Positions 35,286 to 46,080 of a DNA stretch of 64,000 nt are shown one piece after another. Source of the stretch: Petrosia ficiformis (Eukaryota > Porifera > Demospongiae > Haplosclerida > Petrosiidae); the NCBI GenBank assembly GCA_947044365.1, contig OX345644.1, positions 3,329,077-3,393,076 on the forward strand, in the 5' to 3' direction. The notes beneath the pieces are model-generated. The model did not search any database. It saw nothing but the letters and a program-made list of their open reading frames with translations, and was not told where the DNA came from. Positions within the stretch are counted from its first letter, which is position 1; each line of letters starts with the position of its first letter. A program made the translations under genes and the position numbers.

Positions 35286-36647
35286 ATGGTGAAAGCTATG
35301 ACTGCAGTGGAAAATTGAATGTCACTGCGACGGGCTGCCGAAATGTTTGGTGTACCAAAATCAAGTCTTCATGACCGGACATCTGGGAAAATCCAACATG
35401 GAGCTAGACCTGGACCACCTTCATATTTAACATTGGAACAAGAAGGGGAGCTGGTGAACTTTTTGATTCGTTGTGCCGATATTGGATACCCACATACAGT
35501 TGCACAAGTAATTGCATTAGTACAGCTAATTGTTGATCAGAAGGGTATAAAACACTCAGTAACTCATGGCTGGTGGCAGAGATTTTGCGAACGCCACAAG
35601 AAAATATCACTACGTACTGCAGTACCACTAGCAATTGCTAGAACAAAGGCAACAAATCATGAAACAATTGGGAGATATTTTGATATGTTGGAAGATACTT
35701 TAAAGGAAAATGGTATTTTTAATAATCCTATGCGTATCTACAATTGTGATGGAACTGGGATGCCATTGAACCCAAAGGGTGTCAAAGTGGTTAGGAAAAC
35801 AGGCTGTAAGAATGTAAGCTCTATCTCTGGTGACACCAAGACACAGATTACTGTGCTAGCTTGTACATGTGCTACTGGTATTGCTCTACCACCACTAGTC
35901 ATCTTCGATAGGAAAACCTTAAACCCCGAGATGACAGTTGGAGAAATACCTGGAACCATTTACGGACTGTCAAAAACGGGCTGGATTAACAGAGAGTTAT
36001 TTTTCCAGTGGTTTTATCATCATTTCCTTGTGTACTGTCCTCCAATAAGACCTTTACTTCTACTAATGGATGGGCATTCTAGTCATTACTGTCCAGATGT
36101 TATTACAGCAGCAGCTCAAGAAAATGTAATTCTTTTCACATTACCTCCTCACACAACACGTCTTGCTCAACCATTGGATGTAGGCTGTTTCAGTCCATTA
36201 AAGTCCTATTGGAAGCAGGTTTGCCACAATTTTTATAAACGTAATCCAGGAAGAGTAGTTTCACGATACGATTTTTCACATCTATTTAGTGAAGCTTGGA
36301 TGTTAGCAATGTCTCAAAAAAATATTAGAGCTGGATTTAGTGCAACAGGTTTATATCCTTTCAACCCCAGAAAGGTCCAAGATCAAATATGCAAAGAAAA
36401 CCCTTCTGCATTTCACCCCGAATCACTGCCACACCGTACGGGACTGGCATACATTCCTTTGTACAGTCCAGTATGGGATAAATGTTCGAAATATTCACCA
36501 TATTACGAGCAATCTACTACCACATTATCAGATGTAAATACCTCATTTAAATCATTCTATGATTATAATAATGAACTGGAACCCTCCACAGCAATATCTC
36601 CATCCAATAGGTCATTATCATTAGGAGATATCAATCATGTCACTTAG
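35286..36647 (+). pseudogene. Pogo/Tigger-like DDE transposase, one nonsense codon
   Basis: Mobilises a pogo-type DNA transposon. From the internal ATG at 35319 there are 442 open codons: a psq-type helix-turn-helix (SLRRAAEMFGVPKSSLHDR), the GARPGPPSYLT linker, and a DDE domain with D144 (YNCDGTG), D251 (LLMDGHSSH) and D287 (LAQPLDVG), the DDD triad usual for this family. Upstream the same frame continues (YHTYEDINMVKAMTAVEN) but is cut by TGA at 35316-35318; family members have Gly there, so a single GGA-to-TGA change is likely. The frame ends at 36647 while the usual C-terminal tail continues in another frame from 36637. Probably inactive. Confidence 0.85.
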
Positions 36648-37452
36648 AAAAGCCTCTTCAATCAGCCAGTTTTTGAGCACTCCAAAGCCTCTACCAATGA
36701 AGTGCCAGAAGACTGCAGGAAAGGTACTCACTAGCATTGAAAATATTGAAGCTATTAAAGAAAAAGAAAGAATAAAGCAAGAGAAAATAGATGAGAAAGA
36801 AAAACGAAAAGTAGCTAGAGCGAAGGCTAAGGAAGCCAAAGCATCAGCTAAACAGCAAAGAACCTGTAGAGGTGTGTCAGTGTGTGGTCCTGAAACTAGT
36901 GACAGTGGTCTAGAAAATGAAGACAATGAAGTAAAAAACAAAACAGGAAGTAAGTTATTTTGTTATTTCTGGATATATATGTACATGAATGTTTGGCATA
37001 CTACAAGTAAGAAGCAGGTAACTCGTAAAACTAGAGGTGTGTGTGATGATGACAGTTTAGTGGAAATGAAAACAGGAAGTAAGTTATTTTGTTATTTCTG
37101 GATATATATGTACATGAATGTTTGGCATACTGCAGGTAAGAAGCAGGTAACTCGTAAAACTGGAGGTATGTGTGATGAAGACAGTTTAGTGGAAATGAAA
37201 ACAGGAAGTAAGTTATTTTGTTATTTCTGGATATATATGTACATGAATGTTTGGCATACTATAGGTAAGAAGCAGATAACTCGTAAAACTAGAGGGGTGT
37301 GTGATGATGACAGTTTAGTGGAAATGAAAACAGGAAGTACATGTAAGTTATTTTGTTATTTCTGGATATATATGTACATGAATGTTTGGCATACTACAGG
37401 TAAGAAGCAGGTAACTCGTAAAACTGGAGGTGTGTGTATGAAGACAGTTTAG
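36637..37452 (+). pseudogene. Transposase C-terminal tail in a shifted frame, with tandem exon/intron units
   Basis: Overlaps the end of the preceding frame by 11 bp in another frame. It opens with SLRKASSISQFLSTPKPLP, then a Lys/Glu-rich coiled coil (about residues 35-75), the kind of tail pogo transposases carry; a one-base shift would join the two. From residue about 104 the translation becomes periodic (43 residues), because each period is a 72-nt exon plus a 57-nt intron without stops. Splicing would leave 24-residue units starting KKQVTRKT. A 1-bp deletion at about 37435 breaks the last unit. Confidence 0.7.
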
Positions 37453-37527
37453 TGGAAATGAAAACAGGAAGTAAGTTATTTTGTTATTTCTGGATATATA
37501 TATACGTGAATGTTTGGCATACTATAG
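36950..37527 (+). repeat. Five tandem exon plus mini-intron units (129 bp)
   Basis: Donor GTAAGTTATT occurs at 36950, 37079, 37208, 37343 and 37471, and each has an acceptor CATACTACAG or near variant 57 nt later (the last about 57 nt, with TATAG). The repeat period is 129 bp, with a 6-bp insertion in the fourth and a 1-bp loss before the fifth. Both intron and exon lengths are multiples of three, so retention or skipping keeps the frame. Confidence 0.9.
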
Positions 37528-37696
37528 GTATGAAGCAGATAACTCGTAAAAATCGTGTCTCTGATCAGTTTAGTCAAACATCTCTCTGAGAAAGACAAGA
37601 GAGTAGCAAGAAATAAGTAGTCATGAATGGCAAGTATGTATAGGTAATATTATAATACATATACTATGTGTTGCAGTCAACAAAGAACCTACCACT

Positions 37697-38144
37697 ATGG
37701 AATTGTCGTCAGACAGTGCTGACAAGGATCATCTTGATGTTGATGGAGCAGTTTTAGCCAATATGTCACTACTATTGAATGGGGAAGAACTAACATGTAC
37801 ATTTATTATTCGTTATCAACTGTTACTGAGAGATCAGTTTGCCATTGGTGGGTTGGAAGATCCAGCATATGGTAAAGAGTATAATTTTTCCACTCAGAGG
37901 GGACGTTTTGTGCAGATTCTTCATGTGAATGGTAATCATTGGATCACTGTGTCTAATAGTTACATTTTTTTAGCCAAACCTGCTGACATTACATGTACGT
38001 CAATTTCACATAAAATGAAATAGGACTTACATGTTCTTCTTGTGGGAAGGTCTATGCTCATAAAAGCAGTCTATCCAAGCACATTCGTGAAGAACACAGT
38101 CAGAACCAGAGTGGACATATCATCTGTAGTAAATGTGAAAAGAG
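37697..38144 (+). CDS. MULE-associated N-terminal part: C48-peptidase-like segment and first zinc finger
   Basis: Two putative exons, 37697-37958 and 38024-38144, separated by a 65-nt GT-AG intron. The first encodes LLLRDQFAIGGLEDPAYGKE, then FVQILHVNGNHWITVSN; the final NHWITVS resembles the catalytic-His strand of Ulp1/C48-type cysteine peptidases, but the Cys half is absent. The second encodes a C2H2 finger (CSSCGKVY, then HIREEH) and starts another that the exon from 38222 completes. A possible 3' acceptor lies just before the first ATG (GTTGCAG at 37672-37678), so more exons may exist upstream. Ulp1-like domains are known on plant MULEs. Confidence 0.55.
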
Positions 38145-38221
38145 GTAATAATAATCATAATTATATATACATAGAATGATAACAGTTAATCTGTATTTAA
38201 CTCTCTTTATATTTACATCAG

Positions 38222-39791
38222 AGTGACAACCTTACAAAAGTTAACAAATCATTTGGAGAGTGATCATCAATTGGAAATAGAAATTACAGACACCTCTTTT
38301 GCAGACTATGCAGAATTTACTGTATGGAAAGAAGACTTGGAGAGAGAAACACACCCATCGTATGTGTTAAAATGTGCTCCGGTAGTGACACAGGAATACA
38401 GAGTATCATACTATTATTGCAATAGGTCAGGTAAATATAAACCCGAAGGTCATGGTAAGAGACAATTGAAGTCTCAAGACTCAACAAAAATAGGGTTCCA
38501 GTGCTCTGCTTATATAAAAGTTTCCGAACACTTGGTAAACAAAAATGTATTTGTTAAGTTCTGTTCTACTCATTATAATCATGACTTGCAGTTGGCATAT
38601 CTCAAAATGCCTGAAAAGACTAGACTAGAAATTGCAAACAAACTACACATGGGAGTAGATATACAACGTATACTAGATGATATTAGAGACACAAGTGAAG
38701 GTGGAATCAATCGGGAACATCTTGTAAATAGACAAGATGTGAGAAATGTACGATTACAGTACAACATTGAGGGCATAAGTAGACACAGCAATGATCTAAA
38801 TAGTGTTAAAGCATGGGTAAATGAAATGCAGTCATTAGAGTACAACCCTGTACTCTTATTCAAGGAACAAGGACTTCTGCAACCAGAAGGTTTAGACAAT
38901 TATGCGCAAGATGATTTTGTTCTGTGTCTACAAACGGCATTTCAAAGAGATATGTTAAATACATTTGGTAGTGATACCATATGTATCGATGCTACACATG
39001 GTACAAATATGTACAATTTTTATTTAATTACTGTACTTGTTGTAGATGAATATGGAGAAGGTTTGCCCGTGGGATGGATGATAAGTAATAGAGAGGATTC
39101 TATAGCGTTAATTGAATTTTTTAAATCCATTAAAATAGTTTGTGGTAATATTACACCAAAGTGGTTCATGAGCGATGATGCCGAACAATATTTCAATGCC
39201 TGGAGGGGGGTTTTCAGTGAAAATAAAACAAGTAAGCTGCTTTGTGTATGGCACATTCATCGAGCATGGTGTAAGGCATTACATGATCACATTCCTGACA
39301 AGCAAGATCAAAGTAATGTGTATCATATGCTATGCGTACTCTTACAAGAGCATGATGAATCAAAATTTAGAACCATGTTGCAAGCATTTCTAACTGAACT
39401 ACACACTAAGCATAACAGATTTTATATTTATTTTAACACAACATACTGCTCCCGTTTGGCACAATGGGCAACATGTTACAGAATAGGATGTACAGCTAAT
39501 ACAAACATGTTTGTGGAGTCATTTCACAGTGTACTCAAAGTAGTTTACTTGTATCACAAGCAAAACAGACGTGTTGACTCCCTTCTTGTAACCTTGATAA
39601 AAATCGCTGGAAACAAGACCTTTGAAAGATTTCGCAAACTAGAAATGGGTAAACAAACACACCGAATATGTGAAATTTCAAAACGACATCAAGCAGCATT
39701 ATCACTTTCACATACCTCTGCAACACTAGTAGCTGAAAATAAATGGAAAGTGAGATCACAAAAAAAAACCTCAAATGGAATACACAGTTGA
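38222..39791 (+). pseudogene. MULE transposase
   Basis: About 522 codons continuing the second C2H2 finger (KLTNHLESDH) after an intron at 38145-38221. Then a FAR1/FLYWCH-like region (YYYCNRSGKY, QCSAYIKV, CSTHYNHDLQ) and a MULE transposase core: CIDATHGTNMYNFYL (first Asp), MSDDAEQYFNAW (second Asp), LLCVWHIHRAWCK, and the FVESFHSVLK region expected to bear the Glu. Catalyses excision and insertion of a Mutator-like element. The frame ends at 39791 just after an A9 run at about 39760-39768, where a 1-nt slip moves the protein into the frame of the SWIM finger. The break makes it probably non-functional, or a sequencing error. Confidence 0.85.
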
Positions 39792-40170
39792 AAAGTGTCA
39801 TGAATCATGTCCCTGCAAGATTATTTGTCGTGAATGCAATATCTGTCCACACATTTATAACTGTACATGTTTAGATGCCACATTACATGCCACAGTTTGT
39901 AAACATATACATTTCATACATATGCAAACTAACAGTGGTGGTACCAAAACACAACACATAACTCCAGTAGATTACTCATATTTTATTAACATACTATTTC
40001 AGAGGTCCAACAAGGGAGACTTGAGTATGGCTAAAAGTAAACTATTAGCAGATCTGAAAGAACTGGAAACGTATGTCCAATCCTGCAATAAAATAGATAT
40101 TTTAAATGCTACAAAAAAAACATATAAAAGCAGCTATCGCTATATCAAAGGCATTGCAAACTCAATCTGA
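39775..40170 (+). pseudogene. SWIM zinc finger and linker of the MULE transposase (shifted frame)
   Basis: Encodes CTCLDATLHATVCKHIH, a CxC...CxH SWIM finger of the sort that follows MULE transposase cores, preceded by a Cys-rich stretch (CPCKIICRECNICPH). It directly continues the transposase after the A9 slip. A second poly-A run near 40112 shifts the frame again, into 40106-40309, where a basic linker continues. Confidence 0.75.
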
Positions 40171-40284
40171 AGAAAAGATTCTAGCTGTAAAGAGAAAGGT
40201 TTCTCCAAATGAAAACCACAAAACGCAACAGAAGTTCTTTTCTAAAGAAATGCATCTACATCGGCACTTTCTAAACCATCTTTT

Positions 40285-40500
40285 ATGGAAGTTGAAAACT
40301 GCCTCATAGAATTGAAGAAAAAAGAAGCTATGGTGTGCGGGAATTGCTTAAAAGAAAATGACATTAACCATAGTAACCAAGTGATACAGTGGATTCAATG
40401 CGATACATGTTCCATGTGGCTACATCTTTCGTGTACCATACCTAAATTGACATTTTTACCACAATACTACACTTGTCATTTTTGCTGTACCACTGAATAG
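40285..40500 (+). pseudogene. PHD finger at the C terminus of the MULE protein
   Basis: About 71 codons ending at a stop. It has CGNCLKEN, IQCDTCSMWLHLSC and YTCHFC, i.e. C4HC3 zinc ligands in PHD order. PHD fingers usually read histone H3 tails; in a transposase this could bias target choice (inference). It lies in a third frame relative to the core, so the full-length protein needs two frame corrections. Confidence 0.75.
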
Positions 40501-40554
40501 TTAGCTTAAGATTAATTTTACTACTTGTGTTAAAGTTGTGTATAATTATATAAA

Positions 40555-40582
40555 TACATATATATATATATATATATATATA
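40555..40582. repeat. (TA)n microsatellite, left flank of the pogo element
   Basis: Short TA run into which the pogo element at 40583-43815 inserted. The longer TA run at 43878-43929 lies just beyond the other end. Confidence 0.85.
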
Positions 40583-41135
40583 GAGTAGGGGCGGGGGTTT
40601 CCGGACACTTAACGGTAGTAGCTTTGCTGTGTCTCGTGTGCTGTACTTCTCCTTCCGACTTCTACATATTTTGAAAGGTCTATTCTTGTTCTACCTCTAG
40701 CAGCAACGACAAGGTTCAAGCTTAGTTAACAAAGCCACAGCTATTGTTGAAACAATTCCTGGTATATGAGGCAGTCTCCGGACATTTGATGTAATTACCG
40801 GACATCTTATTATTTGTTGTTGGAATTGTTGTAGTTATCAATTTGGATTTCCAAACTGGTTCTGTAACAGTATAAATATAGTTTAGTGTTGAAATAGTTC
40901 TGATTTGTTGACTTTCTTGGAGAAAAGACAAGTTTAACATGACTGTGCTAGACCGCTTTCCCTGAACCTCTATTGAAGTGCATTAGAGGATCGGTATCAT
41001 TGTATGAAGCAGTTGTACATCTGTTTTAGTGATAGTAAGAAACTGCTTGTCTGAATTGATGTATATATAATAATTTTAAAATGTTACAATTTTTATTTTG
41101 TATTGAAATTTACTGTGAAACTATTTCCAATAAAC

Positions 41136-41414
41136 TAGGGCTGGGAATCGGCTGAGATTCTGAAATCGATTATTTCTAACTCCAAGTCGATTGATAATCG
41201 ATTAAAATCAGCTGAGTAATTAGGCCAATTAAGTCAATTAATACAGGGAACTCCTCCCATTTGACGATCAAAAGGGTTTCCATATTGTACATTATTTGCC
41301 ATCACATGCTTGAAAAGTATGTCGTTTGGAATAATTACCATAATCGATATCACAGACTTATAATCGATAATCAGAAGAATTTAAAATATCGATTGATTAA
41401 TCGTCCCAGCCCTA
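41136..41414. mobile_element. 279-bp hAT-type MITE nested in the pogo element
   Basis: Symmetric ends TAGGGCTGGG and CCCAGCCCTA, with a perfect 8-bp duplication CAATAAAC at 41128-41135 and 41415-41422. The interior is rich in ATCGAT-type palindromes. The 8-bp duplication and the termini fit the hAT superfamily. It lies 3' of the transposase stop, so it does not break the gene. Confidence 0.92.
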
Positions 41415-41657
41415 CAATAAACTATTTCCATTACAGGAAATATATTTTATGATTTTTTATATAGATTAATGACCAATCCAGTTATTTCTTAGAAATTACA
41501 AATAAATTTTTTTAATGGAAATACACAAATTTTGATACTCAAAATAGACAATACAATACAAATTAAATACAGCTAAATAATTATGCATAGTAACTACTGG
41601 TCTGGTGCCATTTCTTGTTCTCATGATTATATAACATTAATTATAGTGATTATGTAA

Positions 41658-43538
41658 TTATAACTCGCATATATGACATTTATAATCTAAATTGTTTATT
41701 TCATGTTCCACTTCTGTGCACTCTATATGAGCCCATCTTTTGCATTCTTCACATTTTATCCAAACCTCATCCTCTTCCTCATCATTATAAATAATATCAC
41801 ATTCTAAACATCTGTATTCACCTGTTTTTTGCTCCTTCTTTCCTAACTTTTTACTATCTGCTTTTCTCTTTCGTTTTTCTCGCTCTTTCCTCTCTTCTTC
41901 CTTTTGCAGTCTTTTTTTGTTCTCTGTCTAATTTGCGTTGCTTTTTTCCTCCTCTTCTTGTAACTTTTTGTTTCTTTTCTCTTCTAGGAACCGAATCATT
42001 TCTTCTCCTGAGATGTGCTTTGGAAGCATTGTTGTTCCTCGTGTGGTCATTTTTGGTTGACGTGGTTCAGGCAATTTCAACACGTCTTTCAATTGGTTGG
42101 TGATATCACCAAGTGGTTGATTGGTTTCTAATTCTGTTTTATTTGAGCTTTTGCTGAGAATGTTTGGAACGGCTTTTTTAAGTTTCACCCATGTATTATA
42201 CAATACATCATCTTGAATATCATATCCTTCTTCATATCGTTTACTATACTTTGTGAGGGTGGATGCATCCATTGCATTTTCAAGTGCTTGCAGTGCCATT
42301 TCTTCTCCACAAGGTCTGGTTTCATGCTGTTTTGTTCCTTCTGTATTTGATTTGCCTTTGATATATTGTTGTGAAGGACCCAATTTTTTATCATTGATCG
42401 CCAATCTATTAGGTGGATAAATTCCTGATGATCTGAAGGAATTTACAATAGTTGTAGGATTCAAACTCTTCATGTAAGCACTACGAAAAACACGTGCAAA
42501 GGTTTGTTTTGTTACAGTTTCACCTGTTTCTTGCTGGAATTGAACCACAGCTTGCTGCCAGTTTTTCTTCAATGGGGAAAAAAAACCAACATCAAGGGGT
42601 TGTGTGACATGTGATGAGTGTGGTGGTAGACAGTATAGTAAAACATCATTTGCTTCACAGAACTTAGAGGTGTCCAAGTCTATATGAGATGAATGACCGT
42701 CAACAATCAAACACACTGGGCTTTCACAAGATATATGTCTAATGAAGTGATTAGAGATCCAGCCATTGAACAGCTCTTGAGTCATCCAACCACTCGGTGA
42801 TTTCCCAAAATATGCACCTTCCACACCACCTGCAAGTGGATTGTAGGAGAACCTCTCTCCTGGGAAGATGTGCATGGGGGGAATGATCGCTCCAGTAGCA
42901 CTTACACACACTAATGTTGTTATTTGTAATTTGCTGCTACTGGTGATCTGATATACGTGTTTAACCCCCTGAGATGCTACTACTTTACGTGATTTGGGAC
43001 ACAAAGAGAACCCACTCTCATCACAATTCCAAATCCTTGATGGACGATCATAGAGATCATTTTTCAGTAAAAACTGCTGGAAATCTGAGTACCAATAATC
43101 AAGTACCTTAGGAGTGGTTGCACTAGCTCGGCATGCTTGAAGTGATTGTGGTTGTCTTATTGATAGCTTGGGATGTCATTTCAAAAAAGCTTGCCACCAT
43201 TCTCTTCCAGGTCTGTTGTCTGGGAAAGGTGTTTTCTTTCCTGTTTGATCTAAAATCTTTTTAACAATTTCACAGACCTGTGTGCGTGTTTGGCCATATC
43301 CAATTTCAGACATCTGAATAACCCACTTGACCAATTCAGCCTCAAGATCTTTTCCTATAACAGGATCTGGTCCTGGTCTTGTCCCAATTTCTACTTTTTG
43401 TGTCAGATAATCATGCAAAGTACTTTTTGGAATACCATATTTACCAGCAGCTCTTCTGATCGACAAAGATCCATCCTGGACCTCTTCAATGGCATTTATT
43501 AAGTCTCTTTCCGTCCACTTGCTAGTGCCTGTTGCCAT
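41658..43538 (-). pseudogene. Pogo-like transposase with C-terminal PHD-like finger; one stop, one frameshift
   Basis: Starts at ATG 43538. N-terminal psq-type helix-turn-helix (SIRRAAGKYGIPKSTLHD) and GTRPGPDP linker, then a DDE domain with Asp at about 173 (WNCDESGF), 280 (LIVDGHSSH) and 316 (VTQPLDVG). After WWQAFLK a TGA at 43176-43178 stands where relatives have Arg (CGA), a classic CpG-decay change; the frame is otherwise open to 41928. A shift there moves the Lys/Glu-rich coiled coil into another frame, which runs on to a zinc finger (CLECDIIY, IKCEECKRWAHIEC, CHICEL) and stops at 41658. About 620 codons in all. Confidence 0.85.
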
Positions 43539-43815
43539 ATCCTGTGTAAAACAGTATTTTTAAAAGTCAGCATCTTATAAATTAAAGTATGATCATTTTT
43601 AATAGATGTATACTTAGTTTAATTCAACCATACAAACCTTTTTTATTCTATTAGTTCCTTTAAACTCCTTTCAAACTTGCATTGCACGCTCATTATTAAT
43701 GCAGTTCACTGCTGCATTAGTTTCAAAGTTGGAAGTACAAGACGCCTGGACAAACGGTCGCTCAAACTTAGAGTGTCCGGAAACTACCTCTGTCCGGAAA
43801 CTCCCACGCCTACTC

Positions 43816-43881
43816 TATATCATTATGTTATGTATATATGCACAATATTTAATTATCTATAATATATCATTTTCATTCGAG

Positions 43882-43932
<51 letters not shown>

Positions 43933-45356
43933 ATATATATACCATGGCTTCGAGGAATATATTCACCATATATACCGAGAAACCATAGTACATATAATAT
44001 ATTCTATAGCTAACAGAAACATCAAAGAAGAACAGGACAATGGACACGAGTAACAGGCTAACACACCTTACACTTTCAGCGATATGGGGCAAATAGTTCT
44101 TGGGAGAAACGCCCATCTATTGGTTCTTTTTTTTTAAGAGACAAAGAGAGCTCCTTTTGTGTGTTTATACTTGTTGACATAGCCTTCATTCTCTGTAGAC
44201 TTAGGTGATTGTTCTTCTGCATCTGTTTGGAGGTGGTTTGGCTTCAAAAAAGATAGGGATGGATGGTTACATAAGTGAGATTGTGCAATTTGTGCATAGG
44301 CAGCAAGTTGCTCATTGTGAGGGAACAACTCAAAATATTGTTAATGCAATCATTAAATTTTAGTATTCTTAAATTTGTAATTACATGTAACATTTAATTT
44401 CCGTAGATGATAGCCAGTTAACTGGTTAACTGTCAGTTATTGATGAACCAGAAACTGGTTATAGTTAATGTATTAGGTTCACAGCTCTAATTATTTTAAC
44501 CTTCATGTGGTTACATGAGTTTTAATTCCTCCTGAGATTATATAAATCAATGCTACTTTCTTGTCTACCTAAGTAATGTTTACAATTTACAAGTAGTAAT
44601 TTATTTCTTTTGATATTGATCTATATTGACTAGTATATAAAGTACATGCCATAATAAAGAATCGTGACAAAAGCAATACAATGTACATGTACTGTAAACA
44701 TGTAAATCCCATAATAGTTACATATACATGTGCTGAATTTTCAAATATCTTGGAGTACATTACATGTTATTTGCTATTATGAGTACAAATTCATGTTAAT
44801 TAATTACTCTGGTATGAGCTAGTGACATCTGTTGTTTTCACAGATGTTGGAAATAGAATACTAATAATACACCACAGGTTGTACCTATAATACTAAGCTA
44901 CACATATATAAGTACATTGTATTAATATGTTTGTTATCATATGCACATGTACTTTATACTAGTAATACAGTTGTTTCTTCATATAAGAAGTCACAAAATT
45001 ATGTTACATTTATATAGTCTCATATGGTATACGAATTATATTAGGTGTAATGACATTGTTAGGGTTATATCAGGATGTTTTTGTTCTTACTCAAGCATTG
45101 TATTCTGTGGTTTGTATAAGTATTATACTATTTTTAATATGTAATATAGCTACTATACCATCCGTGATGACCAGTAATTCAAGATCAAATGAACTGTGAC
45201 TTGTAAATATTACCTGAACAGGAAAAATAAATCATCATGAAGGAAAATGCAATTGAACTGAAACTCTGTCTGTAACCAAGCGAAGATTAAAATAATAACC
45301 TATTACTTTTATAGTGTACATGCATATATATATATTGTTTTCTCACTGGTATATAG
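43816..45356. other. Repeats and repeat fragments, no gene
   Basis: 43878-43929 is (TA)n. 44100-44340 on the minus strand matches the centre of the element at 60426-61447 (GAGCAACTTGCTGCCTA, then CATCCCTATCTTTTTT). 44650-44920 is an inverted copy of 32930-33180 (dispersed repeat). Nothing else supportable. Confidence 0.55.
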
Positions 45357-45612
45357 TATGAGTTTACCGATAGTGATAGAGAATGTACTCTAGACAATCT
45401 TTAAATGTTTTTAGAAGATGGATAGATACCATGGGATGCTCTCATCTTTATCACTGGAGAGGTCAGTTTAATTATAAGTAATAATAAATATTAATACTAG
45501 ATACTCGGGATACTAAAAGAAGTTATTAATAACGTGATTAAATTAATGTTTAACTTTAAAGCTTGTTATTTGGTAAATGAAGATAATGAAGAATGCAGTC
45601 ATTTGGCAAATA

Positions 45613-45795
45613 CAGTAGACCCTTACTAATATGAACAGTTCTGTACCCAAAGATCAAAATTAGCAACAAAATACCACAACACCCACACAGTGTTTTTGAA
45701 TCATCATGTGTGGGCAGGGCACCATTTAATTAACCATAAATAAGGCCACCTTTGCTATTTGGATTAACGAGATTTGGATTAGTGAGGGTCTACTG
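45613..45795. mobile_element. 183-bp Tigger/pogo-type MITE with TA target site
   Basis: Ends CAGTAGACCCTTACTAAT and ATTAGTGAGGGTCTACTG are near-perfect inverted repeats, flanked by TA at 45611-45612 and 45796-45797. CAGTAGACCCT termini with TA duplication are typical of pogo/Tigger-derived MITEs. Non-coding. Confidence 0.88.
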
Positions 45796-46018
45796 TAATA
45801 ATGTTATATTTAAATGTTCATTATTCATCCATTTTGTACACACAGCCAGCTAAATATAGTATCCAAGAAGACCTACTATTACTACAACTACATGTAGGTA
45901 CAAAATGAATGATTATAGCATCCATGGTCACATATAATACATGTATGTAAATACATAGTGCTTACATAGTATGGTTGTTCTGAGTGTATGTGTATGTTTT
46001 GATATAATTTATATGTAG

Positions 46019-46024
<6 letters not shown>

Positions 46025-46074
<50 letters not shown>

Positions 46075-46080
46075 TTGTAT
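46025..46080. repeat. (TA)n followed by (GT)n microsatellite
   Basis: Compound dinucleotide repeat between the dynein exon 28 and exon 33 relics. Confidence 0.9.

Larger units (their letters stand above)
40583..43815 (-). mobile_element. Complete pogo/Tigger-type element with TA target site
   Basis: Ends GAGTAGGGGCGGGGGTTTCC and (reversed) GAGTAGGCGTGGGAGTTTCC form imperfect TIRs. TA flanks both sides (40581-40582 and 43816-43817). The sequence TCCGGA recurs near each end (about 40600, 40776, 40798, 43778, 43793), a plausible set of transposase-binding sites. It contains one minus-strand transposase gene and a nested MITE. Length is 3,233 bp. Confidence 0.9.

Noticed and set aside
35316..35318. 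TGA as a selenocysteine or recoded codon in the pogo transposase
   Set aside because: No SECIS-like structure was recognised, and family members have Gly here; a nonsense mutation is simpler.
43853..44116. Frames on both strands over the TA microsatellite
   Set aside because: Alternating Tyr-Ile translation of (TA)n; not a gene.
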